From positions 62,001 to 126,000 of the forward strand of contig NZ_FNWU01000005.1 of the NCBI RefSeq assembly GCF_900108505.1: 64,000 nucleotides of DNA, in the 5' to 3' direction. The number at the start of each line of letters is the position of its first letter. Positions within the stretch are counted from its first letter, which is position 1. The notes under the pieces were generated by a model. The model was not told the DNA's origin, did no database searches, and was given only the letters and a program-made list of their open reading frames with translations. A program made the position numbers and the translations under genes. The stretch is from Halopenitus malekzadehii (lineage in GTDB: Archaea; Halobacteriota; Halobacteria; Halobacteriales; Haloferacaceae). Shown here in pieces: positions 44,570-54,070 of the stretch.

Positions 44570-45781
44570 GTGAATCGAAGGAAGTTCTTGGCGGCAGCGA
44601 GTGTCGCCGCGAGTGGACTTCTCTCGGGATGTCTGTCGATGCTCCCGTTGCTGGATTCAGACACGCCCTTGCCAGACGATCCGACAGGCGCGTGGACACA
44701 GTATGGAGCCAACGGGGCGAATACGTTCGCAGCAAACGTCTCCGCTCCGCCGCAGGGGAACCTGGCATGGACATCGGACGTTTTCACGCGGTGGCGGCCT
44801 GCAGTTTCCGATGGGATGGTATACACGACGAACTTCGACCCCAGTAACGACGGGAGTGCGATCGCCCTCGATGCACAGGATGGCACTGAACAATGGCGGA
44901 CTACCCTCGACGCCAGCGGAGACAACGTCCTTGTCGTTGTCGACGATCGTTGTGTCGTGGCGTACGACAAGGAGCTCGTTGCGCTTGATTCCCAAACCGG
45001 CGAGCAGATCTGGACGGAATCGATAAACGAGGTTGAACAGCTCGTCGCAGACGAGGCCACTGGGGCGGTGCTGGTTGCTTCCGATAGGGGTATTGAGGTG
45101 TTCCGGGCAGCGGACGGGGAGAGACGCTGGGAAACTAACACAGTACGTCAACTCGTCCATGCGCCTGCAGTATACGACGGACGCGTGTTCGCTGTCGGGG
45201 ACGTGGATGGATCACCGTCACTCGCTGCCTTTTCGGTAGAGGATGGCTCAGATCGCTGGCAAAGTGAGCTCACGGCCACACCCGAATCTGCCGCGCCCGT
45301 TGCGACGCAGGATGGAGTGTTCGTTGCCGACGACCGAACGCTCGTCGTCCACGACAGGGAAACCGGTGACCAGCGCCGCGAACTCGGCTCGTTCGGTGAG
45401 GACGACGATGTCGTTCCTCATACGATGGCTGTTGACGACGGGACTGTATTCGTTACCAGTTCATACGGTGCCATCGCAGTCGACAGCGAAACCGGAACGG
45501 TACGATGGCACCGCGACACTCCAGTATACAAACCGGGGATTTGCCTCGGAACGGATACGATCATCTTCCCAGTCAGTACCCCCGAATTTGCCCCTGAGAA
45601 GAAGACAATCAGTGCGTTCGATCGCGGATCAGGAGAGATGCGGTGGTACTATGGGTTCGATCCAGGGTTCCACCACGAGGTGACTTCACCACCGGTATTG
45701 GTCGATGGAGCTGTATTCTTCACAGCAACCGACATCGACGGTCTCGGTGCCTTAGGCGACGTTCCCAAACGGAATGATTAG
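44570..45781 (+). CDS. PQQ-like beta-propeller Tat lipoprotein, 403 aa
   Basis: The GTG start at 44570 leads to MNRRKFLAAASVAASGLLSGCLS, a twin-arginine signal with the lipobox LSGC (Cys21). The rest repeats the W-x-[T/R]-x-L and A-L-D-x-x-x-G-x-x-x-W pattern (SAIALDAQDGTEQWR, ELVALDSQTGEQIWT, AIAVDSETGTVRWH), about seven blades of a BamB/PQQ-type propeller. It is likely an extracytoplasmic binding or scaffold protein. A TATA-like ACTATACATA lies about 25 bases upstream of the GTG, supporting a leaderless transcript. Confidence 0.88.
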   Translation: MNRRKFLAAASVAASGLLSGCLSMLPLLDSDTPLPDDPTGAWTQYGANGANTFAANVSAPPQGNLAWTSDVFTRWRPAVSDGMVYTTNFDPSNDGSAIALDAQDGTEQWRTTLDASGDNVLVVVDDRCVVAYDKELVALDSQTGEQIWTESINEVEQLVADEATGAVLVASDRGIEVFRAADGERRWETNTVRQLVHAPAVYDGRVFAVGDVDGSPSLAAFSVEDGSDRWQSELTATPESAAPVATQDGVFVADDRTLVVHDRETGDQRRELGSFGEDDDVVPHTMAVDDGTVFVTSSYGAIAVDSETGTVRWHRDTPVYKPGICLGTDTIIFPVSTPEFAPEKKTISAFDRGSGEMRWYYGFDPGFHHEVTSPPVLVDGAVFFTATDIDGLGALGDVPKRND

Positions 45782-45894
45782 TCTTAGTGCTATCATCTAT
45801 TTCTGATCAAGTCGTTGTCTTTGGCATCTGATCGCAGAAGGCTGCGCATCGGTCACGCGGGCCCGTCCACAGAGAAGGGGATTAATGCTTCAAA

Positions 45895-46305
45895 TTACTC
45901 GTAGTAACTTACGCGCTCGACAACTTCCGCGAAGGCGACATTCTCGCGCACATCGGTTATCTCGATAGTGACTCGTTCGCTCTGTTTAGTGTCGGGAACA
46001 ATTACGACGAACCCGCGTTCAACACGCGTGATACCGTCGCCTTGGTCGCCAATATCTTCGATCTCGACGGTGCGTTGTTCGCCTTCTTCGACAGGCGGCG
46101 TCTGTGGCGCTTGCTCGGGCTGTGGATCGGCGTCAGTGTTGTTGGCATCGTTCGCTGATAGCGGCAGAACAGCCACACGATACGTCTCGTCTGCCTGTAG
46201 CCCGCCAAGTCGGATCTCTTGCTCCGGTACCTCAACCACATATGACCCATTACGTTCATCGACTGTGCCCGAGAACAGACACTGAAGTTGCTCTGAGATC
46301 TCCAT
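45895..46305 (-). CDS. TRAM-domain protein, 136 aa
   Basis: The C-terminal half (about 78-132) reads VEIEDIGDQGDGITRV, GFVVIVPDTKQSERVTIEITDVRENVAFAEVV, the TRAM beta-barrel pattern used for RNA binding. The N-terminal half is a strand-rich unit (FSGTVDERNGSYVVEVPEQEIRL) and a Pro/Gln-rich linker separates them. Haloarchaea carry several small TRAM proteins with RNA-chaperone-like roles. It starts at ATG 46305. Confidence 0.85.
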   Translation of the reverse strand: MEISEQLQCLFSGTVDERNGSYVVEVPEQEIRLGGLQADETYRVAVLPLSANDANNTDADPQPEQAPQTPPVEEGEQRTVEIEDIGDQGDGITRVERGFVVIVPDTKQSERVTIEITDVRENVAFAEVVERVSYYE

Positions 46306-46359
46306 TTATAGACCTTACACTAGAGACGGGATGATGAACACTTTACTCTGCTGTCTCCA

Positions 46360-46512
46360 CTACTCCGGCGCTACAACGTTCTCGCACACTGGACACTCGG
46401 CCCACACGCCCTCGGTGCCGTCGTCCTTCTCGTACTCAACAAGAATCCATGCTTCCGATATGTCCTCACCACATTCCGGGCAACGACCGAGAGACGATTC
46501 ATCAACGTTCAT
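46360..46512 (-). CDS. Small zinc-binding protein, 50 aa
   Basis: The frame is ATG 46512 to a TAG at 46360. It has RCPECGE (CxxC) and AECPVCENVVAPE (CxxC), the two knuckles of a zinc ribbon common among haloarchaeal microproteins. The length and the ending VVAPE are characteristic. The role is not known; nucleic-acid or protein binding is likely. Confidence 0.85.
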   Translation of the reverse strand: MNVDESSLGRCPECGEDISEAWILVEYEKDDGTEGVWAECPVCENVVAPE

Positions 46513-46672
46513 GGAGCGGGGTGGAAGGAGCGTGTGACAGTGTTCCTTCCAAACGGATTTTAACCGGCCTTGAAGGTAAGTCTTCGGCGGCTTTGTGGGT
46601 CGAGTCCGCCGACTCCCGGTGGATACAAACCACCAGTAGCATTAACTCACAGCCACCAAACCATCTGGCCCA

Positions 46673-46828
46673 ATGAGTGTCCGCACAGTACTTACCCAGC
46701 TACTGCTTGGTGAAGAAAGAGAAGTAGTCGTGGAGTGCCGCCAGTGCGGTGAGACTCTTGCCTCAGGCACAAATACGTGTCCCCAGTGTGGGTCAGATGA
46801 GATCGAGCGATTCGAGATCTCGGAGTAG
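46673..46828 (+). CDS. Small zinc-ribbon protein, 51 aa
   Basis: The reading frame starts at ATG 46673 and ends in a TAG at 46826-46828. It carries ECRQCGETL (CxxC) and TCPQCGSDEIERFEI (CxxC), a compact zinc ribbon. It is divergent from the 50-aa zinc protein, with about 160 bases between them. Haloarchaea encode many such proteins of unknown function. Confidence 0.85.
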   Translation: MSVRTVLTQLLLGEEREVVVECRQCGETLASGTNTCPQCGSDEIERFEISE

Positions 46829-46860
46829 ACTGCCGTGTTCGAGAGACACCGGAGAGGCGT

Positions 46861-46911
46861 TGTTGAAGTCCTTAGTAGGTGATACGTTCTGAACCAGTCC
46901 GGTCAGTACAG
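46861..46911 (+). repeat. Dispersed TGTTGAA...TACAG element, copy 4
   Basis: This 51-base copy begins TGTTGAAGTCCTTAG and ends GTACAG. It aligns well with copy 5 at 58324-58375, sharing also the GTGATA/CTGATA and GGTC blocks in the middle. Confidence 0.6.
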
Positions 46912-46931
46912 CCAGAAAAGGAATCAGAGGC

Positions 46932-47135
46932 TCACGTAGAAAGGTCTGCGTAGAGTTGGGTCAATCCACACTCGGGACAGAGGAATGCGTCAAGGGAAGT
47001 ATTATCGCCGATACCGAGTCGCTTGAGAACCCCTTTTTCTCGTTTGGTTTTAACATAGAGATCTCCAACTCCCTCTGCGGTTACAGTCGTCTCTTCCATC
47101 GTAACGTCACAATGGGGACAGTAGTGGTCGCTCAT
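46932..47135 (-). CDS. Zinc-ribbon protein, 67 aa
   Basis: YCPHCDV (CxxC) near residue 6 and FLCPECGLTQLY (CxxC) near residue 53 make one zinc ribbon with a loop of about 40 residues. ATG 47135 is the only credible start. It forms a local cluster with the zinc proteins at 46360 and 46673. No function can be assigned. Confidence 0.8.
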   Translation of the reverse strand: MSDHYCPHCDVTMEETTVTAEGVGDLYVKTKREKGVLKRLGIGDNTSLDAFLCPECGLTQLYADLST

Positions 47136-47272
47136 AGGGAGTTCTCACGGGTGATACAGGTATAGTTGTATCCTATGAACGATGACAATATGCTACCGTA
47201 CTCACTTCGCACCGTCTACTTATCGTTTGATAGTCCCTCAGAAAACAGATGAATGCGGTGCTGACAGGGCAC

Positions 47273-47446
47273 TCACAGTGAACGCGCCTCGCGTGCGGTC
47301 TGAAGACCATACACGACAGCCGTACCGCCGAGCACCACTAGCAATCCCTGCTGCCAAAGCTCACCGACATAGAGCACCGCAGCGAGACAAAACACGCCGA
47401 ACATAATGTCCCAGCCCGCCCTGGATAGCGGCGATTTCCCAGGCAT
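47273..47446 (-). CDS. Small membrane protein, 57 aa
   Basis: Two hydrophobic segments (about 10-24 and 28-46) with a short charged tail (QTAREARSL). ATG 47446 was chosen; an upstream in-frame start adds residues with no support. It is divergent from the membrane protein at 47563. Confidence 0.55.
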   Translation of the reverse strand: MPGKSPLSRAGWDIMFGVFCLAAVLYVGELWQQGLLVVLGGTAVVYGLQTAREARSL

Positions 47447-47562
47447 ATTCACTATTTGGATCCCTCGCCTATTCAAATTCAGGGGTACTACCGGCGTACT
47501 GCGCTTGAATAGCAGTAATTGCTGATATGATTTCTTTATACTGGGATACGCACAGAGATGTG

Positions 47563-48426
47563 ATGCCCCCCATCCGATCCATTCTAGTCAGCCTTCTCGT
47601 TGGACTCGTCCACGCGGGAACACTCATCGCTGTAGCACTGTCACTCGGATATTCAATTGGTCCATCCGAGTACACGATCCTCGGGATGGGGTGGCGCTAT
47701 GGTGGTCTTGTCGTCGTGGCTGCAGTTCCAGTATGGCTTGTGTTCCGGTATCGAATAATCGCTCCACTAATCGCCCTCATACTGACTAGTGGCTACGTGT
47801 TCGGGATGGAACTCACGCCACCGGGGCCGACCTTTCGTGATGTCGCAGAGGTCGAACGGCTTGCTGAGCCGACCGGAATCATCGTCGTCGAGAACGGGTT
47901 GTATATCGCTCGGTATATGCTGAACGCCTCTGTCTGGACGGTTGGATTTCTGTTTCTCGGTCTGATCGAATACACCGTTCGAACAGGATGGAAGCGGCTT
48001 CCAGCAGTACCATCACCGAGCCCGCTGATTTCGATCCCCGCGTCACGGGGACAGGCGCTACGCATTGCTACCGTCGGTGGCGTACTTCACGCGATCGTGA
48101 TGCTGTGGTTTGCACTTCGACTCGGTCTCACCGTCTCGGGTGAATTCGGCTGGCTGCTGTACGTCAGTAGTACCCTTGGGATGTGGATCCTCGCTGCCGT
48201 TCCACTGTATCTCTTAGTTCGCCATCTCGTGGTTGCGCCAGCGACGGTACTCACGGCATTTATTCTGCTTGACGTGCAGGCGGAGTTCACAGCCAGTCCC
48301 GACGACCCACACGCACTGTACTTCGGCGCATGGTTTCTCTACCTCGGCCTTCTCCTTATTGTGGCAGGAATCGAGGTTGGTCTTCGCCAGCTACAGATAG
48401 CACAACGATTGCGCGTGATGTCGTAG
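47563..48426 (+). CDS. Polytopic membrane protein, 287 aa
   Basis: About seven or eight transmembrane helices are visible over the whole length (for example ILVSLLVGLVHAGTLIAVAL and LLYVSSTLGMWILAAVPLYL). No conserved catalytic or transport motif was recognised. The ATG at 47563 precedes PPIRSIL; the more upstream ATG at 47527 adds non-membrane residues. Unknown function. Confidence 0.65.
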   Translation: MPPIRSILVSLLVGLVHAGTLIAVALSLGYSIGPSEYTILGMGWRYGGLVVVAAVPVWLVFRYRIIAPLIALILTSGYVFGMELTPPGPTFRDVAEVERLAEPTGIIVVENGLYIARYMLNASVWTVGFLFLGLIEYTVRTGWKRLPAVPSPSPLISIPASRGQALRIATVGGVLHAIVMLWFALRLGLTVSGEFGWLLYVSSTLGMWILAAVPLYLLVRHLVVAPATVLTAFILLDVQAEFTASPDDPHALYFGAWFLYLGLLLIVAGIEVGLRQLQIAQRLRVMS

Positions 48427-48463
48427 TCACGCTTCAGAAACAATAGTCGGAAACGAGACTAAC

Positions 48464-49519
48464 CTACGGTTCGGTATCAAGTGGGTCTTCGAGTTGTCCC
48501 ATCACGGCTTCCAGTGTATCCGTCGCGGTAAGCAGTCCAACCACTTCGCCATCCTGAATGATGAGCGCTAATTCTTGCCCCTGGGCCTGAAATTGGTCGA
48601 AGGCATCGCTCACAGTCGTATCCGCTGACAGTGTCATCGGCGGGGCTGCAACTTCCTCAAAGGTTACGGTGCCTTCTCGGAGCCCATCGATGTTATTGAT
48701 GATCGACGGCGCGTATACGATGCCCTGAACGTCAGTTAGATTATCGCCAACGAGCGGAAATCGCGTGTGGGGCGTGTGTTGGATACGGTCGAAGTTCTCT
48801 TCAATCGATACCGTCGTTGAGAGCGCAACGACATCCTCACTAGGAACCATAATCTCCTCGATAGAGATGTCATCAATATCAAGAGCGTTGAGTACCTCAT
48901 CACGCCGTTCTTCCGGGACCTCAACCTCTTCAAGCATATCATTCAGCCGATTTCGAAGCTGCGCCCGGGTTTCCAGGACTTCCTCTTCGGTTTCGAGCCA
49001 CGCCCCGGTCATCTCGACACCGAATAGTTTGAGTGTGCCTTTTGCGACCCAGTCACCGAATTTGATTAGTGGAGAAATCAGCCATGCGAACCAGTATAGC
49101 GGGCCAGCCCCGTAACGCGCAACCTGCTTCGACCGCTCAACACCGAGGTACGTCGGTGTTTGTTCGCCGTGAGTCAGATGGAGCATATTGATCAGGAAGA
49201 AGCCGAGGAACGACCCAGCACCAACTGACGCGAGGAACGTATTCTCGAAAAGCGGCTCGAAGAGTGCAGCCAAGCCTGGTTCAGCGACGATCCCTAATGC
49301 AATGCTGGTCCCTGAGATCCAGATTTGACAGGTGGTGAGGTACAGTTCGAGATCGTTCGTCATCTCCCACGCTCGACGAAGGCCTGGTGTATCGAACTCT
49401 GATTCCGGGAATTGCCGCACGCGTGTCAACGCGAACTCAATGGCAACGAAATACGCATTGATGAGAATCAAAAACAACCCGGCTGCGATACGGAGAGAGA
49501 TCTCAAGCGGGGTCATCAC
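48464..49519 (-). CDS. CNNM/DUF21 protein with CBS domain pair, 351 aa
   Basis: The N-terminal ~165 residues form the DUF21 (CNNM) domain with three or four membrane helices (RIAAGLFLILINAYFVAIEFALTRV; IALGIVAEPGLAALF; HLTHGEQTPTYLGV). A cytoplasmic pair of CBS motifs follows (IDDISIEEIMVPSEDVVALST, then DVQGIVYAP and ALIIQDGEVVGLLTATDTLEAVMG). CNNM proteins are linked to magnesium or other metal efflux and adenine nucleotide sensing. The CorC-type transport domain is absent. ATG 49516 is an equally valid start. Confidence 0.9.
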   Translation of the reverse strand: MMTPLEISLRIAAGLFLILINAYFVAIEFALTRVRQFPESEFDTPGLRRAWEMTNDLELYLTTCQIWISGTSIALGIVAEPGLAALFEPLFENTFLASVGAGSFLGFFLINMLHLTHGEQTPTYLGVERSKQVARYGAGPLYWFAWLISPLIKFGDWVAKGTLKLFGVEMTGAWLETEEEVLETRAQLRNRLNDMLEEVEVPEERRDEVLNALDIDDISIEEIMVPSEDVVALSTTVSIEENFDRIQHTPHTRFPLVGDNLTDVQGIVYAPSIINNIDGLREGTVTFEEVAAPPMTLSADTTVSDAFDQFQAQGQELALIIQDGEVVGLLTATDTLEAVMGQLEDPLDTEP

Positions 49520-49736
49520 TCCCGTGCTACTGACTCACTCACTAAATAAATACAGGAAATATACTAGGCAACGCACGTCCACCGTTTCTCTTGAGATTCA
49601 GTAGTCAAAGATTTTTCATACTCTAATTTATCAGCACAGGGTTTCGGACCGATTAGCAGAGAGTGTTGACAGAACAGAGGTCAACCAATAATCCGACCCC
49701 AACGACCTTATGATATACCCGATGGGATCGGTAGAT

Positions 49737-49925
49737 ATGCGCTGGTTCGTTCGAGGTCTCATATCCGTCATTCCTGGATTTTTCGTCGGGTTTTCTGTCG
49801 CGTTCGGCGTCACCCCCGACCCGACTGGCCTTTTCCCGATCGTTGTTGGATTGATTCTAACAGTCGCGTTGACCACGGTATTCTACGTTGGTATTGATAA
49901 GGTAACTCCCACCGAACCGGAGTAG
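49737..49925 (+). CDS. Small two-TM membrane protein, 62 aa
   Basis: Two hydrophobic stretches (FVRGLISVIPGFFVGFSVAF and LFPIVVGLILTVALTTVFYV) separated by a PDPTG turn. ATG 49737 fits a leaderless transcript from the TATA-like TATGATATA upstream, and ATG 49722 is an alternative. The function is unknown. Confidence 0.55.
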   Translation: MRWFVRGLISVIPGFFVGFSVAFGVTPDPTGLFPIVVGLILTVALTTVFYVGIDKVTPTEPE

Positions 49926-50194
49926 CCGTCGTTGTGTTCGTACGTCCTAGCGACCAATGGTTCAGCTTATTTTGTGTCTGAAAATGCGGGTTTCAATACA
50001 GTCTGTGGATACGTGAATCGGGACTTCCCACTCAGCAACCGCTTGTACGCCGACCACAGCTTCGACTGAACCCTACTCTCACGATATGTCGTACAACCAC
50101 TCTGGCGACTGCTCGGGCACCGCTCTCGAAGCAAGAATAACACTGGCTACCGCTGAGCAGTAACTAATTTACTGATTGTCTATCTTCTCCAAAT

Positions 50195-51058
50195 ATGAAC
50201 GGTCGGCACACCGCTACTGCTCTCCTAAATATAGCCCGACTCGAATTCCGCCGACACCGTCGCTCGCGCGGCACGGTCGGAACACTCGCTGGTCTCACAC
50301 TGTTCTGTACGTTCTGGAGCGTCCACAACCTCTCTATCTCGGCGTACCCCCCGGACGCGTCGCTGAGAAACGACGGCGTGTTTTCGGTCGTCGCTCCTAG
50401 CCAGAACGTCCTGCTCCTTGATGCTGCCACCTCGGTCTTTGTTGGCCCGCTATTGCTCTGTGCCGGTGTTCTCCTCGGCGTGGGTACTGTCACGACGCCC
50501 CGTGCCGAGGGGACACTACGGACGATTCAGACATTCCCGTACAGCCGGCGGAGTGTGTTCGTTGGTCTGGTCCTTTCTAGGGTCGTGGTCATCGCAGTCG
50601 TCGTCACTGTTCTCACGATCTGTACCGTCATCGCTGCATCTCTCGCTGGGGTTCATTTATCTTGGGCGGTGGTGTTCGGATTCGCCGTTCTCCTAACGTT
50701 CCATGCAGCAGGCGGTGTCGCGGTTGGCGCGATGGTCTCGACGCTTCGGACCGAGCCCATCGCGGTGTATCTACTCGGTGTCGTCGCTGCCGTCGGCCTG
50801 TTAGTTCTCGGCGGGGTCCTCTCTTCGCAGTTCATACAGGCCGGCGTGTTCGCGCCTCGGACCGCCTTCCACGTCGCGCTGGCCGGCCTGCATGAGGACT
50901 GGATGACGCTCTTCCAGCAGGCGCTGGCGGACTCGACGGGCGACGTTCGACCGCTGTTCGGCTCTATGGTGGCTAGAATCCTTGTTTTGTGTGTATGGGT
51001 GGTGGTGCCGACACTGCTCGGGGCCGTCGGCTACGAACGGGGGGACCTTGACCGATGA
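50195..51058 (+). CDS. ABC-2 type permease, first of a three-gene exporter, 287 aa
   Basis: The protein begins with ARLEFRRHRRSRGTV, a cytoplasmic basic stretch, followed by about six transmembrane helices. A charged cytoplasmic loop contains the TPRAEGTLRTIQTFPYSRRSVF segment, a coupling-helix-like motif common in haloarchaeal ABC-2 permeases. It overlaps the ATPase gene by 4 bases (ATGA). Together with the third gene it forms a transporter with two different permeases. The substrate is unknown; similar sets are related to NosDFY-type or peptide exporters. Confidence 0.85.
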   Translation: MNGRHTATALLNIARLEFRRHRRSRGTVGTLAGLTLFCTFWSVHNLSISAYPPDASLRNDGVFSVVAPSQNVLLLDAATSVFVGPLLLCAGVLLGVGTVTTPRAEGTLRTIQTFPYSRRSVFVGLVLSRVVVIAVVVTVLTICTVIAASLAGVHLSWAVVFGFAVLLTFHAAGGVAVGAMVSTLRTEPIAVYLLGVVAAVGLLVLGGVLSSQFIQAGVFAPRTAFHVALAGLHEDWMTLFQQALADSTGDVRPLFGSMVARILVLCVWVVVPTLLGAVGYERGDLDR

Positions 51059-51987
51059 CAAACGCATCCAACGATTGTACACCTGCAGTCATAACAGACG
51101 GTTTCACCAAACGGTTCGGCTCTATCACAGCCGTTGAAGGGCTTGAGATGACGGTTCCGGCCGAATCAGTATACGGACTGCTTGGCCCGAACGGGGCAGG
51201 GAAATCGACCACTATCGACGCTCTGATCGGGCTCGTCCACGCTACCGAGGGGACGGTACGTATTCTCGGAATGGACGTTCGCACCTCGCCGGTCGAGATC
51301 CGCCGGCGAACCGGTATCTTGCCGGACGGGTTCACGCCGTACGAGCGCCTGACCGGCCGGGAACATCTTGACGCCGCCGCCCGCGCCAATGGCGTGACGA
51401 TCGATACTGACGAGGCGCTAGCGCGGGTCGGACTCGCTGACGCCGCCGACCGCACCGCAGGCGGGTACTCGCAGGGAATGAGCCAGCGGCTGGGACTAGC
51501 GATGGCACTCGTCGGCGCACCCGACCTGATCATTCTCGACGAACCGGCGGCCGGACTCGACCCCCACGGAATCGAGATGTTGAGACGCATCGTCCGAGAG
51601 GAGCACGCTCGTGGCGCGACCGTCCTACTCTCGACACACCAACTCGCTCAGGTCGAAGCGGTATGTGATACGGTCGGCATCATCGATGATGGCCGGCTTG
51701 TCGCAGAGGATTCTGCGGAGTCTCTCCGGCGCACCGTCGGGACCGAGGCGACGCTCCGCGTCAGGCTTACTGGATCGATCGACCGTGCCCGCAATCTCCT
51801 TGGAGAGCTTAACGGCGTGACTGGAGTGACTAAGGATGGGGACGTACTTGTCGTGCGGTGTGAGGCCGAGCAGGGAACCGCCGGTGTCATCGCCGCACTC
51901 GAACGCTCGGACGTGGGACTTGAATCGTATGAAAAATCGCTTCCTGGTCTCGAACAGGTGTTTGAGGCCTACACAGACGAGCAGTGA
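51055..51987 (+). CDS. ABC transporter ATPase, 310 aa
   Basis: Walker A is GPNGAGKST at 44-52, the ABC signature is YSQGMSQR near 141-148, and Walker B with the catalytic glutamate is LIILDEPAAGLDPHG near 161-175. The H-loop is STHQLAQVEAVCD. The C-terminal ~90 residues form a regulatory domain. This is a complete nucleotide-binding subunit, flanked by and overlapping two ABC-2 permease genes, so the functional transporter is permease-ATPase-permease. Confidence 0.95.
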   Translation: MTNASNDCTPAVITDGFTKRFGSITAVEGLEMTVPAESVYGLLGPNGAGKSTTIDALIGLVHATEGTVRILGMDVRTSPVEIRRRTGILPDGFTPYERLTGREHLDAAARANGVTIDTDEALARVGLADAADRTAGGYSQGMSQRLGLAMALVGAPDLIILDEPAAGLDPHGIEMLRRIVREEHARGATVLLSTHQLAQVEAVCDTVGIIDDGRLVAEDSAESLRRTVGTEATLRVRLTGSIDRARNLLGELNGVTGVTKDGDVLVVRCEAEQGTAGVIAALERSDVGLESYEKSLPGLEQVFEAYTDEQ

Positions 51988-52847
51988 TCGACCGTTCGTC
52001 GGCTCGTCGACTGGCGGCACAGGTGGGTCACGTTGCACGACATGAATTCTTGTGGCTCCGGCGTGGCTGGACGGTCCCAACCGTTGCCGTCCTGTTCGTT
52101 CTCTCGATTGTAAGCGTCGTTCGGCAGGCTGATCCGCCTGGAGCAGGGGGACAACCGCTCACGGTCCTCGCACTGGTCCCCAACGGCGACCCCCTCTCAT
52201 CGACCGCGGTCGTTCTATTCACGCTCGGTCGCGTGCTGACACTTCTGCTCCCGCTCGTCGTTGTCGTACTCACAGCCGGAACGCTCGCCGGCGACACTCA
52301 GGCGGGTCGGCTCCGGACACTCCAGACGTTCCCGGTCTCGCGTTATGCTGTCGTTGGTGGGAAGCTCCTCGCCCGGTCGGCCGTTGTGGGAAGCGTCGTG
52401 GTACTCGGTCTGATCGCGGGCGCGCTAACGTCGTGGTTTCAGTTCGGAGTCACCGATCCGGTTAGCTACAGCTTGTTCCTTCTCGTCTCGGTGGGGTTTG
52501 CACTGTCGTTGACCGGAACAACGGTGGCCGTCTCGACACTGGTCGCGGCGCGGTCTCAGGCGATCGCTCTCTCGCTAGGTCCTTTTCTCGTCTTCGCGTT
52601 CCTCGGAGTCGACCCGGGTGTCCCGTCGGTACTCCGAACGGGATTTCTCGTCCAACCCTACCAACTCTTGGTCGCGGGCACCCACAATCAGCTCGTCGCT
52701 ATCCCGCGGGTGATGGCAACTGCTCGCCCGCAGGCTCCGCTCGGTGGGCTTGTCCTCTCCGACGGAGTTTCGTTCTGCGCGCTATTCGCGTGGCCCATCA
52801 CGCTCATTATACTCGCAGTGGGTCGATACTGTCAGCGGGACTTGTAG
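51984..52847 (+). CDS. ABC-2 type permease, third gene of the exporter, 287 aa
   Basis: The GTG start at 51984 overlaps the ATPase stop by 4 bases. After the cytoplasmic start (ARHEFLWLRRGW) there are about six helices and the TQAGRLRTLQTFPVSRYAVV loop that parallels the TLRTIQTFPYSRRSVF loop of the first permease. The two permeases have the same length and similar layout, suggesting an old gene duplication and a heterodimer. Confidence 0.87.
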   Translation: MIDRSSARRLAAQVGHVARHEFLWLRRGWTVPTVAVLFVLSIVSVVRQADPPGAGGQPLTVLALVPNGDPLSSTAVVLFTLGRVLTLLLPLVVVVLTAGTLAGDTQAGRLRTLQTFPVSRYAVVGGKLLARSAVVGSVVVLGLIAGALTSWFQFGVTDPVSYSLFLLVSVGFALSLTGTTVAVSTLVAARSQAIALSLGPFLVFAFLGVDPGVPSVLRTGFLVQPYQLLVAGTHNQLVAIPRVMATARPQAPLGGLVLSDGVSFCALFAWPITLIILAVGRYCQRDL

Positions 52848-53070
52848 ATTTTCTAGTCTGACTCGACGTATGAGATACGACTTACCGTCGTCTCACTTAT
52901 ATTTGGTATGTACTGACCGATCAATCCGTTGTGTATGCGTCGCTCCGTGACGAGCACGACGGGACGACCAGTCAGTAAAATTCCGAATTCATGATGATAG
53001 CGTATCCACTATACCCGCGTTATCTTCTGACCCTGCCGGATGTCTGAAGGTATGTGAGGTGACCGGGTCA

Positions 53071-53400
53071 TTAGTTCCTGTCGAGCTCTGCGGTGACTAG
53101 TACCATCCCAAAGACGAATAGTCCGTAGCCTGCGATTCCCGCCGCGAACGACTGCTGGAACAGGCCGGCCGTACTTCCCGCACCAATCCCCCCGCCAAGC
53201 ATCCCAATCTTCCGTGATGTTCCCTCGCCAAACATCGTTCGAATCGTCTCTACGTTGTTGAGCGCGAATGTCGTCGTCGTCCCGTATAGGAGTGGAATCA
53301 TCACCACGAGACCGAGATGACCGTTGTCGACGACAAACGTCAGTGCCATCACTCCGATCCCGACAGCAGCCGAAAGGGTGTACCGAATGGACCGTCGCAT
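53071..53400 (-). CDS. Small membrane protein, 109 aa
   Basis: Three or four hydrophobic segments (SAAVGIGVMALTFVV, LGLVVMIPLLYGTTTTFAL, glycine-rich GMLGGGIGAGSTAGLF, AGIAGYGLFVFGMVLVT). ATG 53400 is used, since the residues before it look non-haloarchaeal. No family recognised. Confidence 0.55.
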   Translation of the reverse strand: MRRSIRYTLSAAVGIGVMALTFVVDNGHLGLVVMIPLLYGTTTTFALNNVETIRTMFGEGTSRKIGMLGGGIGAGSTAGLFQQSFAAGIAGYGLFVFGMVLVTAELDRN

Positions 53401-53571
53401 AGTGGGGTTTCGTCTATGCCTTTCTTTACTGCTCTGTTGATTAGCAGTGCTGATCAAGAGTGGTCGGAAGTTGAGTCGGTTTATGAGTGGCTACCGCTAC
53501 TGGTCTCCAGATTGGTCTCAATTCACAGCGGTTCAGAAGCCGCTATTCAACACAGCATTCTTTACGCGGTG

Positions 53572-53922
53572 TCAGATTAGCTGAGGGACTATCGGATATT
53601 GCCACGCTCGGCCTTGATACGCTTTTATACATGCTATTACCGCAAAGCAGATTGTTGCCGTCGCTATGAGTAGTGCCATTGCTACACCGGCGAGTTCACT
53701 TACTCCGAGACCAATTATAACGACCAAGATCGCTACCAAAGAGATCGGGATATGCCAATTTAATGCATTAGCTGCGTTCGATTTCGTGAACTCATTATCG
53801 GACGCTAAATATACAAGAGCAAGAGCAAAAAAGCCAAACAAAAGGCCAGCAATATGAACCAACGCTGCAATAGTGGTATTTTGATTGCTATGACTCTTCC
53901 TTCCAGTAACGTTCGCTGTCAT
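53572..53922 (-). CDS. DUF4870-like membrane protein, 116 aa
   Basis: Three hydrophobic helices surround the motif FTKSNAANALNWHI, which corresponds to the DUF4870 pattern of a charged loop with x-x-x-N-A-x-N-W. ATG 53922 gives a normal family length; the longer frame from 54033 adds a different hydrophobic segment. Its role is unknown but the family often sits beside cell-envelope genes. Confidence 0.68.
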   Translation of the reverse strand: MTANVTGRKSHSNQNTTIAALVHIAGLLFGFFALALVYLASDNEFTKSNAANALNWHIPISLVAILVVIIGLGVSELAGVAMALLIATATICFAVIACIKAYQGRAWQYPIVPQLI

Positions 53923-54070
53923 GAGTACACTGTTTATATTTACTAAGACGAAAAGAAGGGTCAGGCACGGTTCCAAGTTATCGAACTGTGAATCACCGCT
54001 TATTATCTGTCCCAATGTGGGTCTGAATGACAATAGCGAGTAGAATGCGCCTAATAAACATATAGAGACA

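Noticed and set aside
52865-52977. Short plus-strand peptide ending YASLRDEHDGTTSQ
   Set aside because: It has a haloarchaeal flavour but no start codon in frame after an upstream stop; perhaps a gene relic, too weak to call.
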